This document shows, in pieces, positions 7,594 through 15,117 of a stretch of DNA of 16,073 bases. The notes below the pieces were generated by a model that saw only the letters and a list, made by a program, of their open reading frames with translations, was not told the origin of the DNA and searched no databases. Position numbers and translations under genes: made by a program. Every line of letters begins with the position of its first letter. The first letter of the stretch is position 1. Source of the stretch: JAYTQG01 sp043746815 (GTDB lineage: Bacteria > Actinomycetota > Thermoleophilia > Miltoncostaeales > Miltoncostaeaceae). The DNA lies in NCBI GenBank assembly GCA_043746815.1, contig JAYTQG010000233.1, positions 1-16,073 of the forward strand, given 5' to 3'.

Positions 7594-9081
7594 GTGCGGG
7601 TCGTGATCTGCGGGGCCGGGACGGCAGGGTGCGTCCTCGCTGCTCGCCTCAGTGAGGACCCGGGGACCGACGTTGTACTGCTTGAGGCTGGCCCGCACTA
7701 CCGCCCAGACGCGTGGCCCGCCTCACTCAGCCACCCGTACCGCGTTATCCGCGAAACGCATGACTGGGGATTCCAGGCGCAGGCTGGAGCGTCGCCGCGC
7801 CTTGTGCACGTGCCCCGCGGACGAGTCGTTGGGGGCTCGTCGATCACCAATGGGGCAATTGCGCTGCGGGGGCATCCGCAGCACTACGACGACTGGGACG
7901 AGTACGTCGACGGCTTCGGCTGGGAGACCTGGCTGCCGTGGTTTCGGGCGATCGAGCGCGACGGTCAGTTCGGATCGGGACCTGAGCATGGCGACCGCGG
8001 ACCAATCCCCATTAACCGTTATCCGCGTGATGAGTGGTATCCGCTGATCGAGCGCTTCGCCGAGGCAGCCGTTGCCCGAGGGCACAAGTGGGTGGACGAT
8101 CACAATCATCCCGGTGCCATTGGAATCGGACCGACGCCGTTCAATATGGAGCACGGCAGGCGCCAAACCCCGGCCGATCACTACCTCGACCCGGCACTTG
8201 AACGCCCGAACCTCACCCTTGTGACCGGGGTCACAGTCGACCATGTCATCGTCGACAAGATGCGCGCCGACGGGGTCGAGGCGCTCAACGAGCGCGGCGA
8301 ACGGATCCGTTTCGAAGGCGACCAGGTCATCGTGTGTCTCGGTACCTATGTGAGTCCAGCCGTGCTCATGCGCTCAGGGATCGGCCCCCCTGATGAGATT
8401 CGCCCCCACGGGATTGCGCTCGTCGCTCCGCTGATGGGGGTGGGGCAGGGGATGCAAGACCACCCGAAGATCAGCTACCGCTTTTGGATTGACACGCCAC
8501 GCCCAGTCTGGCCCGCACCATGGATTCAGACACTGCTCACCGGAACGGTCGAGGTTGCTGGCGAAGAACGCGCGTACCAGGTGATGCCCTACTCCGGGAC
8601 AAGCGACGGCGGCCACCACTTCACCGATTTGAACGTTCAGGTCGCCGACGCGCGCGGGCGTCGCGGGCGTGTCACCCTCCAGAGCCGTGATCCTCATGCC
8701 CAACCAGTGCTGTTCATGGGGTGGTTGGAGGCTGACGGCGACCGTGACGTTGCTGAGGCCGCCGGACGCGAGCTCATGGCACTGGCGCGTACCAAGCCTC
8801 TCAGCGACGTGATCCACGCCTGGCCGAACCAGGATGACCAGGACCATCCACTTCGAACCGTCGAAACCTTCCACCATCCGGTCGGCACCTGCCGCATGGG
8901 ACGACCCGACGACGCCACCGCAGTTGTCGATTCCAAGGGCCAGGTCATTGGCATGGAGGGACTCTTCGTGATCGACGCCTCGATCATTCCGAGGATCCCC
9001 TCGGCAAACACGCACCTGGCCGTCATCGCCCTCGCCGAACGGCTTGCAACCGGTATTCGTCCACAACCGGCGACGGCGTAG
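7594..9081 (+). CDS. GMC-family flavin oxidoreductase (alcohol/choline dehydrogenase-like)
   Basis: The 495-residue protein begins with a Rossmann FAD site, CGAGTAG at 6-12 with E31 in LLEAG. It has the GMC signature GRVVGGSSITNGAI around 76-89 and the C-terminal active site HHPVGTCRMG, where H428 is the expected catalytic base. It ends with DASIIPRIPSANTH, where N472 is the second catalytic residue. GMC enzymes oxidise alcohols to aldehydes or ketones using FAD, passing electrons to oxygen, quinone or another carrier. The start is GTG, 9 nt after the SDR stop, with only a weak CAGGG upstream. The aldehyde dehydrogenase at 9641 could take its product. The substrate is not evident; choline is possible but not specifically supported. 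Confidence 0.95.
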   Translation: MRVVICGAGTAGCVLAARLSEDPGTDVVLLEAGPHYRPDAWPASLSHPYRVIRETHDWGFQAQAGASPRLVHVPRGRVVGGSSITNGAIALRGHPQHYDDWDEYVDGFGWETWLPWFRAIERDGQFGSGPEHGDRGPIPINRYPRDEWYPLIERFAEAAVARGHKWVDDHNHPGAIGIGPTPFNMEHGRRQTPADHYLDPALERPNLTLVTGVTVDHVIVDKMRADGVEALNERGERIRFEGDQVIVCLGTYVSPAVLMRSGIGPPDEIRPHGIALVAPLMGVGQGMQDHPKISYRFWIDTPRPVWPAPWIQTLLTGTVEVAGEERAYQVMPYSGTSDGGHHFTDLNVQVADARGRRGRVTLQSRDPHAQPVLFMGWLEADGDRDVAEAAGRELMALARTKPLSDVIHAWPNQDDQDHPLRTVETFHHPVGTCRMGRPDDATAVVDSKGQVIGMEGLFVIDASIIPRIPSANTHLAVIALAERLATGIRPQPATA

Positions 9082-9090
9082 GGGACATAC

Positions 9091-9132
9091 ACCGTACGGT
9101 CATATGTGACATAACGATAGTTTGCGTGCAAA
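9091..9132. promoter_or_regulatory. Cluster of palindromes, candidate operator/promoter inside the operon
   Basis: The gap after the GMC gene is more AT-rich than its surroundings and holds several dyads: the perfect 10-bp palindrome ACCGTACGGT (9091-9100), GTCA-TATG-TGAC (9099-9110), TATG-TGA-CATA (9103-9113) and TTTGC-GT-GCAAA (9121-9132). This looks like a regulator-binding region with an internal promoter for the 154-aa protein and the aldehyde dehydrogenase. No clear -35/-10 pair could be fixed. Confidence 0.4.
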
Positions 9133-9169
9133 TGTGGCGGATGGGCCAAGTGGCGCGCTAGTCTCCAAA

Positions 9170-9634
9170 ATGTTGAGTACTGCACATGCCTGGGAAGCGA
9201 CCCTTCTTTGCCGTCGAGCGGGCGGCCACTCACCCGTCGTGGCGGGACGGGTAGAGATTCAAGCGCCCGATGTTGAGAGCGCACGCGTCGCCGCTGACGC
9301 CGCTGTCGCAGCCCGCGACGACGGTACGAGTATCTGGTCGCTGGGCATCCTTCGACCGCTGACCCTCGGCGCCCCGGGAACGCATCGCTACCGCGTGGTG
9401 TTCGCCATTTGGGAAAGTACCGACGATCGCTTTGTCCGCAGCGACGTCGCCGAGATTGAGGTTGAAGCCTGCGACGCGCAAAGTGCTCGACGCCAGGCCA
9501 GCCAAGAGATCCAACACGGCGCCGACTACCGCCCTGCATGGCGAATTCGCGAGGTCGTACGTACTGCCCCGCCCGCGCGCACTCCCCGACGCGGTCGCCG
9601 AGCTGCACCGGTATCCGCGCCACTCGCGCGCTAG
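9170..9634 (+). CDS. Unknown 154-aa protein with an internal duplication
   Basis: I do not recognise this protein. It appears to be two copies of one module, aligned without gaps at an offset of 68 residues. VEIQAPDVESAR (28-39) matches IEVEACDAQSAR (96-107) at six identical and several similar positions, and W56 matches W124. Each half suggests strand-helix-strand. A basic, Pro/Ala/Arg-rich tail (about 132-154) follows. There is no signal peptide or membrane segment. The start is uncertain: ATG 9170 lacks a Shine-Dalgarno, and GTG 9134 and TTG 9122 are in-frame alternatives inside the palindrome region. The aldehyde dehydrogenase begins 6 nt after the stop in the same frame, so the two are probably co-expressed. 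Confidence 0.65.
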   Translation: MLSTAHAWEATLLCRRAGGHSPVVAGRVEIQAPDVESARVAADAAVAARDDGTSIWSLGILRPLTLGAPGTHRYRVVFAIWESTDDRFVRSDVAEIEVEACDAQSARRQASQEIQHGADYRPAWRIREVVRTAPPARTPRRGRRAAPVSAPLAR

Positions 9635-9640
9635 CGAACG

Positions 9641-11035
9641 GTGTCGATCTCCGCAGGTCGCTACCCCCTCATCATCGCAGGGGACCGCGTCGAGACCGCC
9701 ACCTGGGACACGGTCTGCGACCGTGCGACCGGGGCGCTCATCGGTGAGGTCGCAGCCGCTGGGCCCGCGGATGTCGAGCGTGCAGTTCACGCCGCCCACG
9801 ATGCCCTTCCCGGGTGGGCCGCATGCACGCCGGGTGAGCGTGCCGGGCATCTCAACCGGTACGCGGCGCTCCTTCGCACGCACGCAGAGACGATTGCCAC
9901 ACTCATTCACCGGGAAGAGGGCAAGCCACTCGGTGAGGCCCAGGCTGAGATGGCCCGCGCGACTGAGGTTGTCGACTACTTCGCCGGGGAAGCTGAGCGC
10001 CTGGCCATCAGCCACATCCAAGGCCCAACCGCGACCACCGGGAGCTACATTCGCCCGGCGCCGATCGGGGTCGTGGCCGCGATCACACCATGGAATTTTC
10101 CGGTTGCGCTCGTGCTTTGGAAGCTCGCCCCCGCGCTGGCGGCCGGGTGCACGATCATCGTCAAGCCAGCCGTTGAAGCCCCACTTGCCGCATGGACACT
10201 CTGCGAGCTTGCCGAGCAGGCCGGAATTCCACCCGGGGTCGTGGGGTGCGTGACCGGAGATGGACCCGCAATCGGTGAGGCGCTTGCAACGCACCCGTTG
10301 GTTGCGAAGGTTGCCTTCACCGGATCCCGGCGGGTCGCCGAGACAATCGCCGCGTGGACCGCGCCACGCCTGAAGGCCCTGACCCTGGAGCTTGGTGGGC
10401 ACGGCGCGCTTATCGTTATGGATGACGCTGACCTGGATGTCGCCGTCGACGTCGCGCTTGTGCAGGGGTACGCCAACGCTGGCCAGGCCTGTTACAGCGT
10501 GAACCGCGTCCTTGTTCCCCACGCCCTGGAAGGCGCGTTCCTCGAGCGATTCCGCGCCCGCATCGGCGAGGTCACCTTGGGGCCGATGGCGACAGACCGT
10601 GGCCTCACGCGACACCGCATGCTGCTCGACGATGCCCGGGCGAAAGGAGCGACGGTCGAAGGTGGTGAGCCTCTCGCACCGGGGAGGCTGGCCCCTGCAC
10701 TTGTCACGGGCGCCGGTCCCGGCGTCACACTCATCGACGAGGAGCCCTTCACTCCCATCATCGCGGTGATGGGAGTCGCCGATATCGACGCGGCAATCGC
10801 AGAGGCAAACCGTCCCGACTACGGCCTGGTGAACTACATCTGCGGACGTGACCTTCGTGCCACAACTGCAGCCGCGACCGCGCTCAAATCAGGCACCGTT
10901 GTCATGAACGGCTGGCGGGTTGTTGTCCCGTATGCCCCGTATGCCGGCTGGCGCGGATCTGGCGTCGGGACCGAACTTGGTCGCCCGGGCCTCGAATCGT
11001 TTATCGCGTGGCAACACCTTCGCGTGCTTGCGTAG
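9641..11035 (+). CDS. Aldehyde dehydrogenase (NAD(P)-dependent)
   Basis: This is a full-length ALDH-superfamily protein of 464 residues. Visible sites are N152 in TPWNFP, K175 in IIVKPA (cofactor), the FTGSRRVAE loop at about 226, E250 in LELGG (general base) and the nucleophile C284 in NAGQACYS. The later EExFGP motif reads EEPFTP, and the usual PFGGxKxSGxG end is altered to PYAGWRGSGVG, so it is somewhat divergent but should be active. It oxidises an aldehyde to the carboxylate in the cytosol. It starts with GTG, without a clear Shine-Dalgarno, 6 nt after the small unknown gene. The GMC oxidoreductase upstream is the likely aldehyde source (inference). Its last 35 nt overlap the opposing ALDH-like gene. 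Confidence 0.93.
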   Translation: MSISAGRYPLIIAGDRVETATWDTVCDRATGALIGEVAAAGPADVERAVHAAHDALPGWAACTPGERAGHLNRYAALLRTHAETIATLIHREEGKPLGEAQAEMARATEVVDYFAGEAERLAISHIQGPTATTGSYIRPAPIGVVAAITPWNFPVALVLWKLAPALAAGCTIIVKPAVEAPLAAWTLCELAEQAGIPPGVVGCVTGDGPAIGEALATHPLVAKVAFTGSRRVAETIAAWTAPRLKALTLELGGHGALIVMDDADLDVAVDVALVQGYANAGQACYSVNRVLVPHALEGAFLERFRARIGEVTLGPMATDRGLTRHRMLLDDARAKGATVEGGEPLAPGRLAPALVTGAGPGVTLIDEEPFTPIIAVMGVADIDAAIAEANRPDYGLVNYICGRDLRATTAAATALKSGTVVMNGWRVVVPYAPYAGWRGSGVGTELGRPGLESFIAWQHLRVLA

Positions 11036-12347
11036 CGCCACCTGCGTCATGGACGCGGCAGGCGTAGACGAACTGTTCAAGCTTCGGACGCGCGCCGAAC
11101 ATTCCGCTGTCGCCAACCCCACCGACCACCAGGTGTGGATCTTGATAGAGGGGACCCGCGTTCACGATGACCCGTCCAACGCGAAGGCGTTCCCCTATCT
11201 GTCTGGCCGTGTCAGACGGACCGAAGATCGCGACACCCAGACCGAAACGACTGTCTGCAGCAAGCCTCGTCGCGTGGTCAGCATCCTCGGCCACCACCAA
11301 CCCACGGAGCGGCGCGAAGCATTCCTCCGTCCAAAGCTCGGCCTCCAGCGCACTCCCCGGCAACTCCACGATGGTCGGTGTCATGAATGGTCCCTCTTCC
11401 CCACGTCCGCAGACGATCCGCCCGCCGAGCGCCTCGGCCTCGGCAAGCATCGCGCGGGCCTGACGTCGCGCTGGCCCATCTGGCAAGGGTGCGATGTCGG
11501 TGCTCTCGTGAGCCGGGTCGCCAAGAACGAGGGCGCCGACCTCACGCTCGATAAGGGGCCGCAGCTCCGGCCAGACCGACCGTTCGATGATGATGCGTTT
11601 GGCCGCCATGCAGAGCTGCCCCTGATTTGCGAACCCACCAAGGGCAATTGCACGGGCGGCAACGTCCAGGTGGGCACCGTCCAAGACAATCAGTGCATCG
11701 TTGCCAGAGGCCTCTGGAATGTAGGGGCGAAGTGCCACACCATCGCCGTAGGCCGCACCAAGACGGGCAAGGTGGCGCTTGCAGGTAGCGCTCGATGCAT
11801 GGGCGACAACGATGTGGACATCTGGATGGGCGATCAGCGCTTCGGCATCCTCCGGTGCGAGGTCAGCGTCAAGGACGCCAACGCCGCCGTCGGGCCACCC
11901 ACCCGTGAGCGCGGCGATCACCAGTCCCGTCGTCTGATGTGCACGCCGAGAGGGACGCGAAATCACGGCGTTTCCCGCGACAAAGGCGGAGGCGATGACG
12001 AGGGTCGGTACCCAGATGGGCGAGTTCGCTGCGTGCCAACCAAGGAGTACCCCGTATGGGCGCCATTCCAGGGTCGTCATCCCTTGCCGCGATGGCACGG
12101 GTGCGGGACGAATCGCTTCGGCGAGCGTGGGAAGCGCGTCCAGCAGCAACAGCGCGCTTGTCAGCTCACGCTCAGCGAACCGTCGAGGTTGACCGCATTC
12201 GCGGATCGCTTCCTCAACGATCAGGTCGCCGCGTTCACGCAGACGGTTTGCGCCTGTCGCGACATGATCCAGACGGCCGTCCAGGCCGAGCGCAACGATG
12301 GAACTCCGGGCGGCGTTTGCCTGCTCGATGAGGGTCGCCGGATCCAC
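11001..12347 (-). CDS. Divergent aldehyde-dehydrogenase-superfamily protein
   Basis: The 448-residue protein keeps the ALDH core: nucleophile C246 in NQGQLCMAAKR, N108 in HAANSP (replacing the WNFP motif), a possible general base E212 in PEASG (usual ELGG), and EECFAP with E342. Several cofactor-site features are altered: the Lys of the KPSE motif is Arg131 (ISRPSRR), the FTGS loop reads HASSATC, and about 40 N-terminal residues present in usual ALDHs are missing. It may use a different cofactor mode or substrate, or have reduced activity. It starts at GTG 12347 with no Shine-Dalgarno and no other start codon upstream before an in-frame stop. It is divergent from the methyltransferase gene with a 17-nt gap and convergent, overlapping by 35 nt, with the canonical ALDH. 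Confidence 0.88.
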   Translation of the reverse strand: MDPATLIEQANAARSSIVALGLDGRLDHVATGANRLRERGDLIVEEAIRECGQPRRFAERELTSALLLLDALPTLAEAIRPAPVPSRQGMTTLEWRPYGVLLGWHAANSPIWVPTLVIASAFVAGNAVISRPSRRAHQTTGLVIAALTGGWPDGGVGVLDADLAPEDAEALIAHPDVHIVVAHASSATCKRHLARLGAAYGDGVALRPYIPEASGNDALIVLDGAHLDVAARAIALGGFANQGQLCMAAKRIIIERSVWPELRPLIEREVGALVLGDPAHESTDIAPLPDGPARRQARAMLAEAEALGGRIVCGRGEEGPFMTPTIVELPGSALEAELWTEECFAPLRGLVVAEDADHATRLAADSRFGLGVAIFGPSDTARQIGERLRVGRVIVNAGPLYQDPHLVVGGVGDSGMFGARPKLEQFVYACRVHDAGGATQAREGVATR

Positions 12348-12364
12348 GCGGGAGCGACCGTAAC

Positions 12365-13153
12365 ATGATGCGCGGTCCGGTTACCGTTCACGGGTCGCCC
12401 GCGGCCATCAGACACATCTTTGGACTCCTGATTCCTGCCCAGCCGATCGCCTTCGTACCGGAGGGGCTCACACTCTTTCCCCCCGCCGCCCTCGATCAGG
12501 CGGCCGCCGCCAGGTGTATCGCCGAGTGTCCACTCACCATCCGCCCCGGTGGACACGCTCCGGCGGTGTGGCCGGATCCGCCCGCGGCGCTGATCGCCGG
12601 GATCTACCGACGCAGTGTCACCCACGCGCCCGCCCCGCTTGGGCTCATCGAGATCATCCAGTGCCCGGGGGAGGCATTTGGGCCGGGTGATCACCCCACT
12701 ACCGAGATGTGCCTGTCATTCCTGCAGCGCCTTCCATCCGGGCCAGCGATTGACGTCGGTTGCGGTTCAGGTCTACTGGCACTCGCGAGAGCCCGCCGGA
12801 GCGGAGGCCCCATCGTCGCGATCGATGCGGATCCTGAAGCGGCCCGCCAGACGGCAGCCTCCGCCCTCGCGGCCGGGCTTACTGGCCAGATTGAGGTTCG
12901 AACCGGGCGGGCCGCTACCCTGAGCGCTGATCACCTCGCCGGGCATGTCGTGCTCGCGAACATCCCCGCCCACGCCCACGAGGAGCTTCAGTCGCGCATG
13001 AGCGCACCCCCACGCGCGCTCCTTGTCAGTGGCCTGACGACCAGCGACGCAAGACCGATTCTTGATGGATACCGGGCGCTTGGCATGACGCGCACCGCCG
13101 CGTCGCGCCGGGGGCGTTGGGAGTGTCACCTCCTCGTTGCGGTGATCGGTTGA
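12365..13153 (+). CDS. prmA: PrmA-like ribosomal protein L11 methyltransferase
   Basis: The 262-residue protein has the layout of PrmA: a small N-terminal domain (about 1-95) and a SAM-dependent Rossmann methyltransferase domain. The PrmA hallmark AFGPGDHPTT at 104-113 (family AFGTGxHPTT) precedes SAM motif I DVGCGSG at 130-136, acidic D154, and ANIP at 198-201 (family NIL/NPP). The protein ends RGRWECHLL, like the RGEW ending of PrmA. PrmA trimethylates ribosomal protein L11; this copy is somewhat shorter than the E. coli enzyme, with a divergent N-domain, so another protein target is possible. ATG 12365 or 12368 may be used; GGGAG at 12350-12354 is the likely ribosome binding site. It is first in a three-gene overlapping unit. 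Confidence 0.85.
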   Translation: MMRGPVTVHGSPAAIRHIFGLLIPAQPIAFVPEGLTLFPPAALDQAAAARCIAECPLTIRPGGHAPAVWPDPPAALIAGIYRRSVTHAPAPLGLIEIIQCPGEAFGPGDHPTTEMCLSFLQRLPSGPAIDVGCGSGLLALARARRSGGPIVAIDADPEAARQTAASALAAGLTGQIEVRTGRAATLSADHLAGHVVLANIPAHAHEELQSRMSAPPRALLVSGLTTSDARPILDGYRALGMTRTAASRRGRWECHLLVAVIG

Positions 13154-14364
13154 GTCGCCTGTGGCGTACATGGATGGTGCTTGTCCTGTTCGCCCTCGGG
13201 ACGAGCCTCATTACCCCGCTGATTCCGCTCTACCGGGAGCGTCTCGGCTTTAACCACACCGTCGTGACGCTGTTTTTGGGCTGCTACGTCCTGGCGCTCG
13301 TCCCATCGATGCTGACCCTTGGTCAGCTGTCAGATCAGGTGGGACGAAAGCCGATCCTGTTCACCGCACTCGGTGTCCTTGCCACTGCCCAGATCATTCT
13401 TGCGACCGAACCGCCGCTCTGGGGAATCCTCTTGTCGCGCGGACTCCAGGGCCTCGCAACGGGTGCATTCTTTGGGACGTGCACGGCATTCCTCGTTGAC
13501 GCGGCCCGTCCTGAGCGCCGCCAGTTTGCCGCGACGCTCTCCTCCATGTCCGTCCGCCTCGGGCTTGGTTCCGGACCGGGGATCGCTGGCCTCATCGCCC
13601 AGTATGGGCCGAAGGACATCCGTTTGTCGCTCCCGTTTGAGGGGCACCTGGTGGCGCTCGCCGTGGCGGTGGCGCTCGTCATTGGCCTCCCGGAGACAAT
13701 CACCGAGCGCAGACGCCGTCCACTCACCCTCAGCCTCGAGGTGCCCGCTGCCGAGCGGGCCGTGTTCTGGAGGGTTCTTGTGCCATCCGGGATGATCTTT
13801 TCGCTCTTCGACGGGGTCGCACTCTCGCTGGTGCCCGTCTTTTTGGTCAATACCTTGCATGAGCACAACTACGCCCTCGTTGGAGCCGCAGGGTTCTTGG
13901 TGCTCGTTTCCGGGGCAGCAAGCCAACTGCTTTTCCCGCGCATCGCACCGGTCACGGCAATCGGATGGGGGGTCATCGCCGCCTCAGTCCTGTCCATCGT
14001 GATTGTCGTCGGAGCACCACTCGGCTCGGTTCCGCTGACGCTCGCTGGGGTCGCGGCGACGGGTGCGGCCTGTGGCCTGGTCTTCAAGGGTGGCATTGAC
14101 CTCTGCACCCTGATCGCCCCGCCCGAGGATCGCGGCAAGCTGATCTCCTCCTACTACGTGGCCTGCTACCTCGGTGGCTTCTCCGTTCCGCTCCTGGTCG
14201 TTGGGATCATCGCCGACAGGGTTGGATTGACCCCCGCTTTGGCGCTCCTGTCCGGCGGCGCCGGGATCGCATCAATCTGGACGCTCACCATTGGTTGCTC
14301 GGCCCTCGCGGGGTTGACCCCACCAGCTCGCGCCGAGGCGGAGCTACACTCGCTGGCGCCGTGA
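13150..14364 (+). CDS. MFS transporter
   Basis: From TTG 13150 the protein has 404 residues and about 12 hydrophobic segments. It carries MFS motif A, GQLSDQVGRKPIL, at 58-70 in the loop between helices 2 and 3, and a motif-B-like SRGLQGLATG in helix 4. A charged central loop around 185-205 separates two six-helix halves. It is probably a proton-driven inner-membrane exporter of small molecules or drugs; the substrate is unknown. The TTG start overlaps the methyltransferase stop by 4 nt (TTGA) and has GGTGA at 13141-13145. The upstream in-frame extension to 13117 lies inside the methyltransferase and is not used here. Its own stop overlaps the sirtuin-like start, so the three genes look translationally coupled. 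Confidence 0.93.
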   Translation: MSRLWRTWMVLVLFALGTSLITPLIPLYRERLGFNHTVVTLFLGCYVLALVPSMLTLGQLSDQVGRKPILFTALGVLATAQIILATEPPLWGILLSRGLQGLATGAFFGTCTAFLVDAARPERRQFAATLSSMSVRLGLGSGPGIAGLIAQYGPKDIRLSLPFEGHLVALAVAVALVIGLPETITERRRRPLTLSLEVPAAERAVFWRVLVPSGMIFSLFDGVALSLVPVFLVNTLHEHNYALVGAAGFLVLVSGAASQLLFPRIAPVTAIGWGVIAASVLSIVIVVGAPLGSVPLTLAGVAATGAACGLVFKGGIDLCTLIAPPEDRGKLISSYYVACYLGGFSVPLLVVGIIADRVGLTPALALLSGGAGIASIWTLTIGCSALAGLTPPARAEAELHSLAP

Positions 14365-15113
14365 CGAGTACCGGTGACCCCCTCGAAACCCTCGCCGGGC
14401 TCATCGCCCGGGCAAACCATGCCGTCACCCTGACGGGGCTTCGCATCGGCGGCGCAGAGGATCTTGATCCCTCTGGTGGCCGTGGCCAATGGGCTGAGCG
14501 CGCCAGCCTTGAGGCACTCCTGACAAATCCGGAGGATTTCTGGGCCTTCTTCCATCCACAGGCAATTGCGATCGCTGCACGTGAGACGCGCGGTGCCCAC
14601 CACGCCCTCGGTCGCCTCCAGGGCTCGGAGGTCATCGGTCCGCTCATCACCCAGGCCGTTGACCGCCTGCATCTGCGCGTTCCCGGCGCCAAGGAGGTTG
14701 TCGAGGTTCACGGCAATGTCACCTCCGTGCGGTGCGATCGGTGCAGTGAGCGCTACGCACTCGGTGAGGTGCCCGGCCTCGTCGATACGCGCGGGGTGCC
14801 GCGGTGCACGACCAGTACCTGCGACGCGTACCCACTTCGCCCAAGTGGGACGCTCTGGGGAGAACCGCTTGTCCAGCAGGCGGTGACGCGCGCGTGGGAG
14901 CTTGCCGGTCAAGCGGATCTATTCATCGTGATCGACTGCGATCTGCGCACAATCCCGATGTCGTTCCTGCCGTCGGTGCCGTTATCGCGTGGTGTGCCCC
15001 TCGTGGTACTCGGAGGGACACCAACGCAATACGACCGCTACGCCAAACTGGTGACACGAGGCCCGAGCGAACCACTGCTCGTGGCGCTCGCGGACCTCAT
15101 GTGTGTCACCTGA
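14361..15113 (+). CDS. Sirtuin (Sir2)-like protein with altered NAD-site motifs
   Basis: The 250-residue protein matches Sir2 deacylases in length and order: FWAFFHP and AHHALGRLQ in the N-half, TQAVDRLH at 97-104, catalytic-type H117 in VHGN, Zn-site cysteines C125, C128, C149 and C154, and LRPSGTLWGEPL at 159-170. Several NAD-binding motifs are altered: GAGIS is GLRIGG (26-31), the PDFR segment is absent, TQNID is TQAVD (A99 for Asn), and GTSL is DCDL (192-195). Sirtuins remove acyl groups from lysine using NAD. Here the fold and zinc site remain, but NAD use is doubtful; it could be a pseudoenzyme or NAD-derivative sensor (inference). GTG 14361 overlaps the MFS stop by 4 nt (GTGA). The longer frame upstream lies within the MFS gene. 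Confidence 0.87.
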   Translation: MTSTGDPLETLAGLIARANHAVTLTGLRIGGAEDLDPSGGRGQWAERASLEALLTNPEDFWAFFHPQAIAIAARETRGAHHALGRLQGSEVIGPLITQAVDRLHLRVPGAKEVVEVHGNVTSVRCDRCSERYALGEVPGLVDTRGVPRCTTSTCDAYPLRPSGTLWGEPLVQQAVTRAWELAGQADLFIVIDCDLRTIPMSFLPSVPLSRGVPLVVLGGTPTQYDRYAKLVTRGPSEPLLVALADLMCVT

Positions 15114-15117
15114 CTAC

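Noticed and set aside
9230..10615. 461-codon minus-strand open frame
   Set aside because: It lies opposite the small unknown gene and the aldehyde dehydrogenase, whose plus-strand motifs are clear. The minus translation shows no recognisable domain and is a GC-rich shadow.
10920..12368. 482-codon plus-strand open frame
   Set aside because: It is antisense to the ALDH-like gene with its GQLCMAAKR motif, and its translation is Arg/Cys-rich without domains.
13330..13926. Minus-strand open frames within the MFS gene
   Set aside because: They mirror the transporter coding sequence, are charge-rich and show no domain.
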